DNA of 64,000 bases, from assembly GCA_036504095.1 (NCBI GenBank), contig DASXVS010000002.1:54184-118183 (forward strand), read 5' to 3'. Below, one piece after another: positions 8,133 through 16,722 of this stretch; positions within the stretch are counted from its first letter, which is position 1; each line of letters opens with the position of its first letter. The DNA comes from Armatimonadota bacterium. Lineage in GTDB: Bacteria; Armatimonadota; DTGP01; JAKQQT01. The position numbers and the translations under genes were made by a program. The notes below the pieces were generated by a model. It worked only from the letters and a program-made list of their open reading frames with translations, did no database searches and had not been told where the DNA came from.

Positions 8133-9692
8133 TCACGAGATATGGAACGTCGCGCTCCGCGCGGCATCCGAGGAGCCGCGGTCCGGCAGAGCCATCGTGT
8201 AGAACGCGTCGGCCACGGTGCCGGACCCGGTGTAGTCGATGCGAACGCCCACAACGAGGTTCCCCTTCGGATCGGTGTCAAGGCATACCGGGAGCACCGG
8301 CGTCGGGCCGGTCGCACCCACGACAACGCCCGTAACAAGGGGCGCCGGGATGGTTTGAGTGACCGTTCCGGCCTTCGACGGCAGCCGCACCAGCTTGACG
8401 GCGTCTGCCAGAGTGATCCGCAGGTCGCCATCGGCGTCCATGGCGACGAACGCGGGATCGGCGGTAGAGGTTGGGCCCTCGGCGAGCCCGCTGGCGATGC
8501 GCAGCACGGAGGCGGCGATACTTGGGCTCGTCGGGAGCGGCACTGTACTCACGCGCGCGATGTAGTTGGCGCTGGCCGCCGAGTTGGCGCCGCCGTTCTG
8601 CGGCACCCACAGCGAGTTGGCGTCCGCGAAAGCGAGGCTGCGCCCCCTTCCGAGCAGCGTGTTCAGCGCCTCATCATTGGCGGCGAAATCCGGATCCAGA
8701 TACCACTCAACCGTGTTACCGTTGGCCGGGTTCGGGCCGTAGATGAACTTGTTCAAATGGCGCCCCACTCCCGGCGTGGCGCTGCCGACGATGTAGATCG
8801 TCTTCTCGTCCGCTGTGACGAGGAGCCCATCGATGCGCGTGCCGGCCAAGTTTGAGCCGTCGAACAATTTCACAGGCGGATTCACGGTGTCTCCCAGCGT
8901 GCCCAGGAGAACATCGTTCGGAACGGGCGAGTAGTCCGCTAGATACACCTTCGCGGTGGGACCGAGCCCGAATACCTGGAAACCCCGCGTGTAGAACGCG
9001 CCGTCGCCGGAGAGATCGACCAACCCGGTGTAGGCGGCGTCCTGAGTCCAGGTGGGTTTGCCAGGCGTGGCGCCGGCCTTCGGCGTGAAGTGGCGGATAT
9101 TATCCGTGTTCTGCTCAGACGCGAAGAGCGTGCCATCCGAGCCCACCCATATGCCCACGTAGGCATAGGGGTCCGCCAGGTCCTGTGCGACAATCTGCAG
9201 GAATGTCCCGTCCGCGCTCAGTTCATCCACAACGTGGGCCGCAGCGAAATCGCCGATGTACAGGTGGCCGTACGACAGTGTCCCAGGGACCTTGCCCACG
9301 TGAAACCCATACCCGGTCTGCGTGCCTGCCGGAAGGGTGGTCACCGGCGTGATCAGGTCATACGCGGTATGCGGCGCCGCGGCCACCGTAACCGTGAACA
9401 CGTAGTCGCCGGGAGCCAACCCGCTGGGAGTGAAAGAAACGTCGTGGGAGCCCTTAGCGAGTTGGGCGCCCGAAAGGGGGATGGTAGCAAGCGCGGTGTC
9501 CGGCGCGGCGACCGTGCCCACGACGATATTGCCAGAATCCGCGCGCTCGTTGAGCAGGTAGTGGAGGCTGTACGCCGGCCCGGCGCCGGTGGCGACCACA
9601 TCAGAGGCGTAAATCGCCGCGCGAACGCCGGCGCAGCTAACCAGCAATCCGAGGGTGGACAGCCAGAAACCCGCTTGTCTAAACACTTTCAT
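8133..9692 (-). CDS. Secreted beta-propeller-like protein with dockerin-like segment
   Basis: A 519-residue exported protein. Residues 1-26 (MKVFRQAGFWLSTLGLLVSC...AGVRA) form a signal peptide nearly identical to that of the protein at 10209-14078. A FlgD-like beta domain follows. A propeller-like middle has repeats such as YVGIWVGSDGTLFASEQN and GLLVTADEKTIYIVG. Near residues 395-440, ASVLRIASGLAEG plus DADGDLRITLADAVKLVR looks like a dockerin type I module with one good calcium loop. The ATG is preceded by AAGGAGCGACAC. The long upstream leader is shared with the 10209-14078 gene. The function is unknown, possibly surface attachment or polymer binding. Confidence 0.7.
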   Translation of the reverse strand: MKVFRQAGFWLSTLGLLVSCAGVRAAIYASDVVATGAGPAYSLHYLLNERADSGNIVVGTVAAPDTALATIPLSGAQLAKGSHDVSFTPSGLAPGDYVFTVTVAAAPHTAYDLITPVTTLPAGTQTGYGFHVGKVPGTLSYGHLYIGDFAAAHVVDELSADGTFLQIVAQDLADPYAYVGIWVGSDGTLFASEQNTDNIRHFTPKAGATPGKPTWTQDAAYTGLVDLSGDGAFYTRGFQVFGLGPTAKVYLADYSPVPNDVLLGTLGDTVNPPVKLFDGSNLAGTRIDGLLVTADEKTIYIVGSATPGVGRHLNKFIYGPNPANGNTVEWYLDPDFAANDEALNTLLGRGRSLAFADANSLWVPQNGGANSAASANYIARVSTVPLPTSPSIAASVLRIASGLAEGPTSTADPAFVAMDADGDLRITLADAVKLVRLPSKAGTVTQTIPAPLVTGVVVGATGPTPVLPVCLDTDPKGNLVVGVRIDYTGSGTVADAFYTMALPDRGSSDAARSATFHIS

Positions 9693-10030
9693 GTGTCGCT
9701 CCTTTTGAAATTACCAGGACGTGCGGGAATACCGGGGGACCGTCCCCCCGGGTGCCCCACGCGCGACTAACCCCGGCCGCCGTCGTGCCTGTCCCGCGCC
9801 AACGGGGTCGGTTCGGCGGCAGCCAGATTCCGGCCGCATCACGCGGTCGATCTCTATTAAGCGCCTGAAGGGCTCCCGCGTGGCCCGGAGGCCGCTCCGG
9901 CGAGTTCATGCCATCATTCGCAGGGTTTGGATCCTGTGTCCGGGTCTGCCGACTGCCGATTCAGACGCTTGCAGCGAGTCTTTGTTGACTGTATATATAC
10001 AACTGTCTCCAAGGTATCCCTACATTTCGT
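9693..10030 (-). promoter_or_regulatory. Long structured 5' leader, copy 1 (no known class recognised)
   Basis: The transcript leader of the 8133-9692 gene. Read on the minus strand it contains, in order, a TATATA -10-like box (9992-9999), a conserved block GACACAGG(A/U)UCCAA, the block GAUCGACCGCGUGAUGCGG, a stem around GGCGCGGGA(A/C)AGGCACGACGGC, and a strong hairpin (9720-9761) just before the ribosome binding site. The same blocks occur in the same order ahead of the gene at 10209-14078. The conservation plus pairing suggests a cis-acting RNA. I could not match it to a known riboswitch. Confidence 0.55.
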
Positions 10031-10090
10031 TTGCGTAGCGGAGAGGGTCATTCATATAGACGCAGTCAGAAGCGTTCGCCTGACACAGCG

Positions 10091-10136
10091 CGGGCGCCCC
10101 GCCGGCATCCCGGGTGGGATGCAGGCGGGGCGCCCG
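10091..10136. terminator. GC-rich hairpin, terminator of the 10209-14078 gene
   Basis: CGGGCGCCCCGCC (10091-10103) pairs with 10124-10136. A nested pair GCATCCC/GGGATGC closes a 4-nt loop, so almost the whole element is double-stranded. It shares its stem with 8024-8072, so one hairpin sequence serves two genes. Confidence 0.65.
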
Positions 10137-10208
10137 TGAAGCGCGTTTCGGAACGATCAACGCCCGGAGAATCTCCGGATTTCAGAGTTGATCGCTCATC
10201 GTTTCCGC

Positions 10209-13200
10209 TTACTTGCCGTTGATCTTGCGCTGGATCGCCGTGGCGTCCAGAATGTCGATAACGCTATCGGCAACAACGTTGCCGTTGGCGAAGGAGACGG
10301 ACGGGTCATTGGCGTTCAGAAGGCCGGCCGCGATGCGGAGGGCCATCTTCACGTCGTTGGCGTCAACCACGCCGGACTTGTCAATGTCACCCGGCAGCAG
10401 GCTGCTGTACGGGCCAACGCTCACTTGGACCGAGCTGACCACCGGGGTGGCCGTCCCGTCGCCCTTGAGCACGAGTTGGTACTGAACGTAGCGGGCGCCG
10501 CCATTGATGTTGGCGTCGATGCCCGCTGTGAACCAGTTGCTGAACCCGCCCGTGGCGCCGGCATACCGGTACCGGACGGCCACGGAAGAGGCGGTGACGC
10601 CGGTTCCGGTAACCTTGATGTGGCTGAGGTTCTGAACGGAGCCGAGGTCGATGATGCGGCCTTCAAGCGTGCCGGTGTAAGCATACCCGGACGCTTCGGG
10701 CACAAGAGGCACGACCTGAACGACGTCGTTCGGGAGGTTGCCGGTGAGCCGGCCCGGCGAGACGTACATGCTCCCGTTGTACGTGACCGCGTCGTTGTCG
10801 TAGATCGCCACGGGCAGGGCGTTAGCCGTCCCGTTGGCGGCGTCCACGACCCACGCGCCCGTCAGGCCATCGGCAGCGATCTTGGTGTGAGCGACCTCGG
10901 TGTTGCCGCCGGAGACGGAGATGCGTCCACCGAGGGAGAAGATCTTGCCGCCGGCCAGTGTGGCGCCGAAGCCGTAGTGCTGGGAGTCCATCCAGGAGTC
11001 GAGGTGGGCCAGATCGAACGGGTTGCGGTAACCCGGCGTCAGGTCGCTGTCCGGCTGGGTGTACGAAGTGTCGGTTGTGGAGTTGAACGCCTTGCCGTTT
11101 ACGGGGTCCGTATCGTTGAGGCCGCCCAGGTTGTAGAACATACCGGCGTTAGCGACGGTCCGCTGCAGGTAGATGGCCTCGGTCGGCGGCGTGATTTCGT
11201 ACCAGGCTCCAATGCTGCCGTCCGGCTGCAGAGTAGCGAGATAGTTGGTTCGCATGCTGTACACACCGGCGTCGTTGGGCTCACCGCCCGTGACGACGAT
11301 GCAGCCATCGACGATGGCCGTGGAAGCGATGTCGCGCTCGCGGATGATCGAAACGGTCGTCTGCCACGGCTGAAGCGTGCCGTCGGCGTTCTGCTTGGCG
11401 TAGTAGACGTCCGGAACGATGTTGCCGTCCGTCTGGTCACCGCTGATGCAGTAGACGGTGCCCTGGTAGCCGATGCACTGGCTGGTGATGACCTTCCGCG
11501 GGCTCGGCAGAGGCGAGGTCTCAGCCCACGCGCCTGTCGTTCCGTCTGCGTTGATCTTCGCGACATAGACCTTGTCGGAGGTCCCGCCGGTCGCGTCGTA
11601 ACCACCGATGAGGTAGAGGTAGCCGTTTGTCTGCGCCCAACCCTGATAGCGCGTTCCCTGCGGAATCTTGTTGGGCGATGCGACCGGCTTGCCCGGGAGG
11701 CTCTGCTTGTCAAGCGTGATGAGGCCCGTAGCGGAACCGAGCGTGACGTTGGTGGCGAGACCGGACACGAACTTGTCCAGACTGTTGTCGGTCACGGAGC
11801 TTGCAGGGCTGCTGGCCACCTGGGTTGTGAACGCGGATACACGCGTCGTACGCGCGACGGAGGTGCCTCCGGTGATGCTCTGCGTGTAATAGTAAGTCGT
11901 GCCGGCCGCCAGCGACGGGAAGACCACGGTATGCGTGAGTCCGCTCGCTACGGGGATCGTGCTGGTGAGCGCGGCCGGATCAGTTCCGTAATTCACTGTC
12001 GCCGCGGCCGCGATGTTCGTCGTGTACGTAAGGTTGGCGGAGCCGGCGTCGGTCACGAGGGACTCGCCGGTAATCTGCACGTAGTCCAACGTCTTGAAAG
12101 TGGAGTCCGGGGTGTACACTGCCGGAGCACCCGGCCAGCCGGTCTCCACCTTGAAGTGATACATGGTTCCGAATTTCAGGCCCCGGACAACAAGCGTGTG
12201 CGACAGACTGGTGGTCGATACGGTGTCGGTGCCGTAGCGAATCGGATAGGCCGAGCCGTCGAGCCCGAGGTCTACCCAGGAATTGGAGTAGTCATCGGTA
12301 TCGAAGGTCAGAGTCACGCTGTTGTCGGTGACAGCACTGACGGCCACGTTGCTGATATTCAGCGGTGCGGTCGTGAAATCCAACACCGGCGAGATGTAGG
12401 GGCTTCGCCCCGTGGCCGTGGAGATAGCCTGGAAGTAGTACTTGGTGTTCTGAGCCAGACCCCCAACCACCACGCTGTGGTCCGTGACCAGTCCGACGGA
12501 CGACGCAGTTTTGTCCAGTGTGCCGGGCGCCGTGCCGTACTTGACGGTAGAGTCGGACACCCCGTCCGTGCTCCAGGTTACGGTTCCGTCGTGATACGTG
12601 ATGGGACTGACGGTCGGAGCCACCGTTCCCTGCAGCGGCGGTCCGAAATCGTACGTAACAGACCGTGTCACATCGCTGGAGCCGGTGTCGGGCGGAGCGA
12701 GAATGGCAACGGAGTTGGCGGTCGTGCCGGTGGCAGAGCCATTCCAGCAGGCGACATAGATGTTACCGCCGGATGTGACGGCAAGGCCCTGCGGCGTGGC
12801 GTTGATGGTTGAACCGGTGTAGAACGCGTAAGTGTAGGCATCGCCCTTCGGCACGCCGGTCTGGGCATCGAGGCCGATGACGTAGTTGATGCTCGCCAGC
12901 GAGGCGCTGGTGCAGTTTAGGGACACCCACAGGATCTTCTCGTCCGGTGACAGGGCAACGCCCTTGAGGTTCGGTGGGGTGGTGTTTCGGTTCAGGCCGG
13001 GAAGGTTCGCCGTGAAATCGGTGCGCGTCCAGGTGCCGCCGGAGTTCGAGTACTTGGCCACGAATGCCGGAAGAATAACGGTTGTCTGCCCCGCCGGGAG
13101 ACAGGCTGACGCCGACACATTGGCCGCATACCCGGCGGCGTATATCGTATTGCCATCCTTCGAAACAGCAAGCGCGCGCTGAGGTGTGGTGCATCCCGGC

Positions 13201-14078
13201 ACGCCGGCGGACACTTCATAGAAACTGAAGCTCGGAAAGTCGGTGATCACGTCGGTGGGAACCGCGCCGGCGAAATCCCAGCCGCTGACCCCGCCAGTTG
13301 TGCCGTTGAGGAAGAACGCCTTGCCCGTCAGGGTGTCGCCGATAACGGCGATATCACGGGGCAGGCCATTGAGGCTGAGATCCGAGCCAACTGTCGATCC
13401 GTCGGCCGGGTTCAATATGCGGATCGTTCCCGTGCTGTTCTGGTCGCCTGCCAGGACGTAGTCATCGTCGGCTACCTTGGTGGACAGGAACTCGTATGTG
13501 CCGGTGCCGATGTTCCAGTGGATGGAAGAGGCATCGGCCGAAACAACGCTGACTCCGTTGGAGCCGTTGCTGTTGCTCGGGTACGAGCCGTAGTAGGCAA
13601 GGTTGTGATACGGGCTGTTGAGATTCTTGTTCGCGCCGCCCCCGTAAAGGTTGCGCGCCTCCGTCTTGCCTGGAGACGCGGTGAACTTGGTTGGTCCGGA
13701 TAGCAGGGTCATCGCGGTGACAGCGGCCGTGCTGGCGGTCGTCACGCGGGCATAGTAGCTTCCCTGCGGCAGGCTGACGCCGCCATTGTCTTTCCCATTC
13801 CAGAAGGCCGCCAGGGTATGCGAGCCCTTCAGCAGGTCTGCACCCTGGAATGTGCCCGCCACGGACGAGTCCCACGATCTCACGGTAACCGTATCCGAAG
13901 CGCGAACGATGTCAATCTTGAGGGAAGTAACATCCTGCCCCAGGATGTACTTGATGTCGAATGGGCCGGTGCCCACGATCTGGACGTTTGTGGTCATGAC
14001 AGCCGCGCGAACGCCGGCGCATGTAACCAGCAATCCGAGGGTGGCGAGCCAGAAACCTGCTCGTCTGAACACTTTCAT
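10209..14078 (-). CDS. Giant secreted protein: FlgD-like, propeller, fibronectin III, kelch, dockerin
   Basis: A 1289-residue exported protein. The signal peptide MKVFRRAGFWLATLGLLVTC is a near copy of that at 8133-9692. The order along the chain is a FlgD-like Ig fold (residues about 30-125, with FWNGKDNGGVSLPQGSYYAR), a propeller to about 480, three to four fibronectin-III-like domains (about 485-780), a kelch-type propeller (YLYLIGGYD, VYCISGDQT, FYNLGGLND, IFSLGGR), and a terminal dockerin (GDIDKSGVVDANDVKMALRIAAG with a second degenerate loop). ATG 14078 has AAGGAGCC upstream. Likely a cell-surface or matrix protein; the role is unknown. The only copy of its leader is ahead of 8133-9692. 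Confidence 0.75.
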   Translation of the reverse strand: MKVFRRAGFWLATLGLLVTCAGVRAAVMTTNVQIVGTGPFDIKYILGQDVTSLKIDIVRASDTVTVRSWDSSVAGTFQGADLLKGSHTLAAFWNGKDNGGVSLPQGSYYARVTTASTAAVTAMTLLSGPTKFTASPGKTEARNLYGGGANKNLNSPYHNLAYYGSYPSNSNGSNGVSVVSADASSIHWNIGTGTYEFLSTKVADDDYVLAGDQNSTGTIRILNPADGSTVGSDLSLNGLPRDIAVIGDTLTGKAFFLNGTTGGVSGWDFAGAVPTDVITDFPSFSFYEVSAGVPGCTTPQRALAVSKDGNTIYAAGYAANVSASACLPAGQTTVILPAFVAKYSNSGGTWTRTDFTANLPGLNRNTTPPNLKGVALSPDEKILWVSLNCTSASLASINYVIGLDAQTGVPKGDAYTYAFYTGSTINATPQGLAVTSGGNIYVACWNGSATGTTANSVAILAPPDTGSSDVTRSVTYDFGPPLQGTVAPTVSPITYHDGTVTWSTDGVSDSTVKYGTAPGTLDKTASSVGLVTDHSVVVGGLAQNTKYYFQAISTATGRSPYISPVLDFTTAPLNISNVAVSAVTDNSVTLTFDTDDYSNSWVDLGLDGSAYPIRYGTDTVSTTSLSHTLVVRGLKFGTMYHFKVETGWPGAPAVYTPDSTFKTLDYVQITGESLVTDAGSANLTYTTNIAAAATVNYGTDPAALTSTIPVASGLTHTVVFPSLAAGTTYYYTQSITGGTSVARTTRVSAFTTQVASSPASSVTDNSLDKFVSGLATNVTLGSATGLITLDKQSLPGKPVASPNKIPQGTRYQGWAQTNGYLYLIGGYDATGGTSDKVYVAKINADGTTGAWAETSPLPSPRKVITSQCIGYQGTVYCISGDQTDGNIVPDVYYAKQNADGTLQPWQTTVSIIRERDIASTAIVDGCIVVTGGEPNDAGVYSMRTNYLATLQPDGSIGAWYEITPPTEAIYLQRTVANAGMFYNLGGLNDTDPVNGKAFNSTTDTSYTQPDSDLTPGYRNPFDLAHLDSWMDSQHYGFGATLAGGKIFSLGGRISVSGGNTEVAHTKIAADGLTGAWVVDAANGTANALPVAIYDNDAVTYNGSMYVSPGRLTGNLPNDVVQVVPLVPEASGYAYTGTLEGRIIDLGSVQNLSHIKVTGTGVTASSVAVRYRYAGATGGFSNWFTAGIDANINGGARYVQYQLVLKGDGTATPVVSSVQVSVGPYSSLLPGDIDKSGVVDANDVKMALRIAAGLLNANDPSVSFANGNVVADSVIDILDATAIQRKINGK

Positions 14079-14410
14079 GTATGGCTCCTTTTGAAGTGTA
14101 GTCAGGACGCGTGGCATGCCGGGCAGCGGTGCCCCCGGATGCGCCACGCGCGACTATTCCCGGCTGCCGTCGTGCCTTTCCCGCGCCAACAGGATCGGTC
14201 CGGCTGCAACCAAGTTCCGGCCGCATCACGCGGTCGATCTGTATCAGGCGTCTGGAGGGCGCGTCTGTCGCCCGGGGCGAATACGTGAAAAGCACGCAGT
14301 TGTCGCCGGGTTGGAACCTGTGTCTGGGATGATGGAACTGCCTGTCCGGACGCTTGCAGTGACTTTCTGCCTATTTCTATATACACCCGCCCAAACGACA
14401 TTCCTACAAA
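14079..14410 (-). promoter_or_regulatory. Long structured 5' leader, copy 2
   Basis: This leader of the 10209-14078 gene is homologous to 9693-10030. A shared promoter-like segment (a TGTAGGAATG-like box and a TATATA box at 14377-14383) is followed by the GACACAGG, GAUCGACCGCGUGAUGCGG and GGCGCGGGA blocks. The hairpin 14109-14149 sits before AAGGAGCC. The stem sequence differs from copy 1 but pairing is kept, which argues for RNA structure rather than mere recent duplication. Confidence 0.55.
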
Positions 14411-14451
14411 TCGTTTATGTTGCGGAGCGGCCGGGCATTCCAAGCGTCGGG

Positions 14452-14479
14452 GGTGTCATGGAATCCGGCACTTGACACC
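14452..14479. repeat. Short inverted repeat GGTGTCA...TGACACC
   Basis: Seven-base arms 14452-14458 and 14473-14479 flank a 14-nt loop just downstream of the prepilin gene ending at 14494. It is related in sequence to the GGTGTCGGG arms at 16386-16436. Confidence 0.45.
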
Positions 14480-14493
14480 TGGCGCCGGGCTGC

Positions 14494-15330
14494 CTACTCC
14501 CCGTCGTACGCGTCGAAGGGGGCGAACCAGCCGATGCCTTTGCGGTCCGGCTGGGCCGAGGGGTAGGCGGGGCTCGAGGAGGCGGAGAGGGCCATCGCCA
14601 GTGCGGCCGCGTGGCCGTCCGCGAAACAGACTTCGGCGCGGCCACTGTGCCTGAAGTGGACGGACGGGTCCATCGCCCGGCCGGCATAGCGCCTGGCGAC
14701 CTCCGGCGGCGGTTCCAGAAATGCGTACTCGGCCAGGCCCTTGCCGATGTCCAGCGCGCCATCCGCGAACATCGCGGTCTGCCCGGGGCGTTTCAGGTCG
14801 CTCTGGGCCATGCTGCCGTTGTACGCCTCCGCAACATAGCCAAGCCTGCGCACGCGGGAGCCGATGGCCAGCGCGTTGTAGACATACCCGCCCGTGCCCT
14901 TGTCGAAGCCGACCGAAGTGCTGAACGAAGGACACTGACGGAGCGAGCCGCCATCGGACATGTACGGCACCAGCGGGCCATCATGCGCTTCAAAACGGCC
15001 CTGCGCATTCCGGACCCCAAACCAGCGCCTGTCGTCCCGCTCGAAGAAGCCAAGCGCCGCCGGAACGTAGTAGCCATCGTTGTCGTGGGAGTACATCGTG
15101 TTGGCCGTCCACAATTGCCGCAAGTTCGAGACGCACGCGGTCTGCCGTCCGCGATCCCGCGCCCGGGCGAAGACCGGGAACAGGATCGCGGCCAGAATTG
15201 CGATGATGGCGATGACGACGAGCAGCTCGATGAGCGTGAAACCGAAGCGATATGCCCTGAACGATAAACGATGAACGCCCGACGCTCCCAACCCAGGTAA
15301 GTGGGAGCCGAACCGTGGTTCATCGCTCAT
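14494..15330 (-). CDS. DUF1559-type prepilin with H-x9-DG motif
   Basis: A 278-residue protein with prepilin leader, [20 protein letters not shown] transmembrane helix and [20 protein letters not shown] linker. The body ends with [20 protein letters not shown], the H-x9-D-G signature of this superfamily. Such proteins are abundant in Planctomycetota and Armatimonadota. Their pilus partner is unknown. ATG 15330 is preceded by GAGGAACG. The coding stretch between it and the pilin motif overlaps an inverted repeat (15259-15346), so the leader peptide is partly encoded by repeat sequence. Confidence 0.8.
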   Translation of the reverse strand: MSDEPRFGSHLPGLGASGVHRLSFRAYRFGFTLIELLVVIAIIAILAAILFPVFARARDRGRQTACVSNLRQLWTANTMYSHDNDGYYVPAALGFFERDDRRWFGVRNAQGRFEAHDGPLVPYMSDGGSLRQCPSFSTSVGFDKGTGGYVYNALAIGSRVRRLGYVAEAYNGSMAQSDLKRPGQTAMFADGALDIGKGLAEYAFLEPPPEVARRYAGRAMDPSVHFRHSGRAEVCFADGHAAALAMALSASSSPAYPSAQPDRKGIGWFAPFDAYDGE

Positions 15331-15346
15331 CGTTCCTCGTTCATCG
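15259..15346. repeat. Stem-loop element overlapping the start of a prepilin gene
   Basis: The left arm 15259-15276 (units GAACGAT/AAACGATGAAC) pairs imperfectly with the right arm 15318-15346 (units GTTCATCG, CTCATCG, CTCGTTCATCG). An inner CTCCCA/TGGGAG pair tightens the hairpin. Its right arm includes the start codon region of the 14494-15330 gene. Confidence 0.65.
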
Positions 15347-15362
15347 TCTCGTCGCGCCTGGT

Positions 15363-16331
15363 TCATCGGCGGCGTGTGCGGAGGAACGGCAGCATGCCGA
15401 TGGCCAGAAGCGCCAGCGAAGCCGGTTCGGGCACGCTGCCGGCCGGACGAACGCGAAACACTCCGCCCACGCCAGTGTAGTTGCCGTTCACCAGGACGCC
15501 GGTAGAATCGATGGCGACATCGGTCGGAAACGGGTACGCCCCGGTGAACGCGCCCACCTGGGTCGCTACGCCTCCATTCAGGCGCGTGAGGGTGTTGCCG
15601 GTGGTGGCGTAGTAGTCGCCGTTGAAACCGTTGACGTCATACACGCCATGCCCGCCACCGCCCGCAAGCGATGCCGAGCCGAGAAGCGCTCCGGCGCCGC
15701 TCAACTCCAGGACTTTGCCCGCAGCGCCCATGAAGTTCGGGTCGTTCGTGTCGCCGACGTACACGTTGCCGGCCGCATCAAAGGCCAGTCCGCCCAGGTA
15801 GCCCGTGCCCAGTCCGCCGGCGAACGGGGAGACGCCGGACCCGGTCACTTCCACCACGGCGCCCTGCCCGGGGTTATGTGAGAGCACGGCGAAGGCCGAG
15901 CCGTCCGTCGGGCGGACGCGAACCTGCGCCACATCGTTGGCTGTTCCCGGAGCGGCCAGCGTGGAGACGGTTCCGGACGAGATGGCGGCGCTGAGGATCG
16001 CGCCTGAGAGGAAGGTGTTGTCGGTCACCAGCAGCGTATCCGCTCCCTGGAAGGCCAGGCCGCCGAGCGTTTTGAACTTGGGGCTGGTAATGGTCGCCAG
16101 GGCGGCCCGGCCGGCCGGATCGGCGTGATTGTAGACAGTTACCGTGGAGCCTGTGCCCACGGCGAAGCGACCGTCCGGCGCGACCGCGAATGTATCGGCG
16201 GTGATCGCGAGGTCGTCGGCGTCGTATCCCGCCGACGTGTTGAAACCGGCGACCGCAGCGGCGGACGGGCGCGCGAATCCGAGGAGTGCAACCGAAGCGA
16301 GCGCCACAGGCGCCCAAGCGTGACGAATCAC
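15363..16331 (-). CDS. PEP-CTERM exported beta-propeller protein under cobalamin riboswitch
   Basis: A 322-residue protein. A signal peptide ([16 protein letters not shown]...AAA) leads into repeated propeller-like blades ([63 protein letters not shown]). The C-terminus [18 protein letters not shown] plus RTRRR is a PEP-CTERM sorting signal processed by exosortase. GTG 16331 follows AAAGGACACCACC. An upstream cobalamin riboswitch (16466-16620) implies a B12-related role, by analogy to Bacteroides BtuG, a surface propeller that captures B12. That analogy is inference; no direct homology was tested. Confidence 0.75.
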   Translation of the reverse strand: MIRHAWAPVALASVALLGFARPSAAAVAGFNTSAGYDADDLAITADTFAVAPDGRFAVGTGSTVTVYNHADPAGRAALATITSPKFKTLGGLAFQGADTLLVTDNTFLSGAILSAAISSGTVSTLAAPGTANDVAQVRVRPTDGSAFAVLSHNPGQGAVVEVTGSGVSPFAGGLGTGYLGGLAFDAAGNVYVGDTNDPNFMGAAGKVLELSGAGALLGSASLAGGGGHGVYDVNGFNGDYYATTGNTLTRLNGGVATQVGAFTGAYPFPTDVAIDSTGVLVNGNYTGVGGVFRVRPAGSVPEPASLALLAIGMLPFLRTRRR

Positions 16332-16381
16332 GGTGGTGTCCTTTCCCGGGCCCCCGCGGACCCGAAGGGAAAGGGAGCCGG

Positions 16382-16436
16382 AAAAGTGACGGTGTCGGGC
16401 GCCCGGTGCCCGGGGCTGAGCCCCGACACCTGTCAC
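16382..16436 (-). terminator. Intrinsic terminator hairpin, likely riboswitch expression platform
   Basis: On the minus strand, GTGACAGGTGTCGGG and CCCGACACCGTCAC pair over about 14 bp with one bulge and are followed by TTTT (16382-16385). It lies between the aptamer and the propeller gene, where ligand binding could favour termination. Confidence 0.65.
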
Positions 16437-16465
16437 CTGAAACCCGAAACCGCTCCGAACTCCCG

Positions 16466-16620
16466 CCGAAAGGATCGGTCTCCTGACTTAGGCCAGCCGT
16501 CCGGCGCCTTCTCGCTTGGCGCAATGGCGTCCCCCTTTTCGGGGGGTTGCCGGAGGCTTGGGGCCATCACAGTTGCGGGGCAGTGGCGGATTCACACCGC
16601 CTTCCCGTACATCCCTTCGG
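16466..16620 (-). promoter_or_regulatory. Cobalamin riboswitch aptamer
   Basis: Read on the minus strand, the P1 arms CCGAAGGGAU (16611-16620) and AUCCUUUCGG (16466-16475) close the element. Inside are GGUGUGAAUCCGCCACUG, CCCCGCAACUGUGAU, the AACCCCCCGAAAAGGGGG stem, GCGCCAAGCGAGAAGGCGCC, and the B12 box AAGUCAGGAGACC. These are the core conserved blocks of the cobalamin riboswitch in the right order. It precedes the PEP-CTERM propeller gene and a terminator hairpin. The metallo-hydrolase gene ends 103 bases upstream. Confidence 0.93.
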
Positions 16621-16674
16621 TTTGAGATGGTATACGTAGATACGTTAGCCCAACAGAAGCGGAGGAGGAAACTA

Positions 16675-16722
16675 AGACGGGAAGGAAATGAGGCAACGAG
16701 GAAATTGGGAAGGGAGAACGTG
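16675..16722. repeat. Single arm related to the GGAAATGAGG stem-loops
   Basis: GGGAAGGAAATGAGGC and GAGGAAATTGGGAAGGG lie just after the metallo-hydrolase stop codon. They use the same short unit as 2491-2579 and 47471-47523, but no complementary arm is nearby. Confidence 0.4.

Noticed and set aside
10188..12812. A very long open frame on the plus strand (over 870 codons) opposite the giant secreted protein
   Set aside because: High-GC shadow of the minus-strand gene, which has a signal peptide, recognisable domains, and a ribosome binding site. The plus frame has none.
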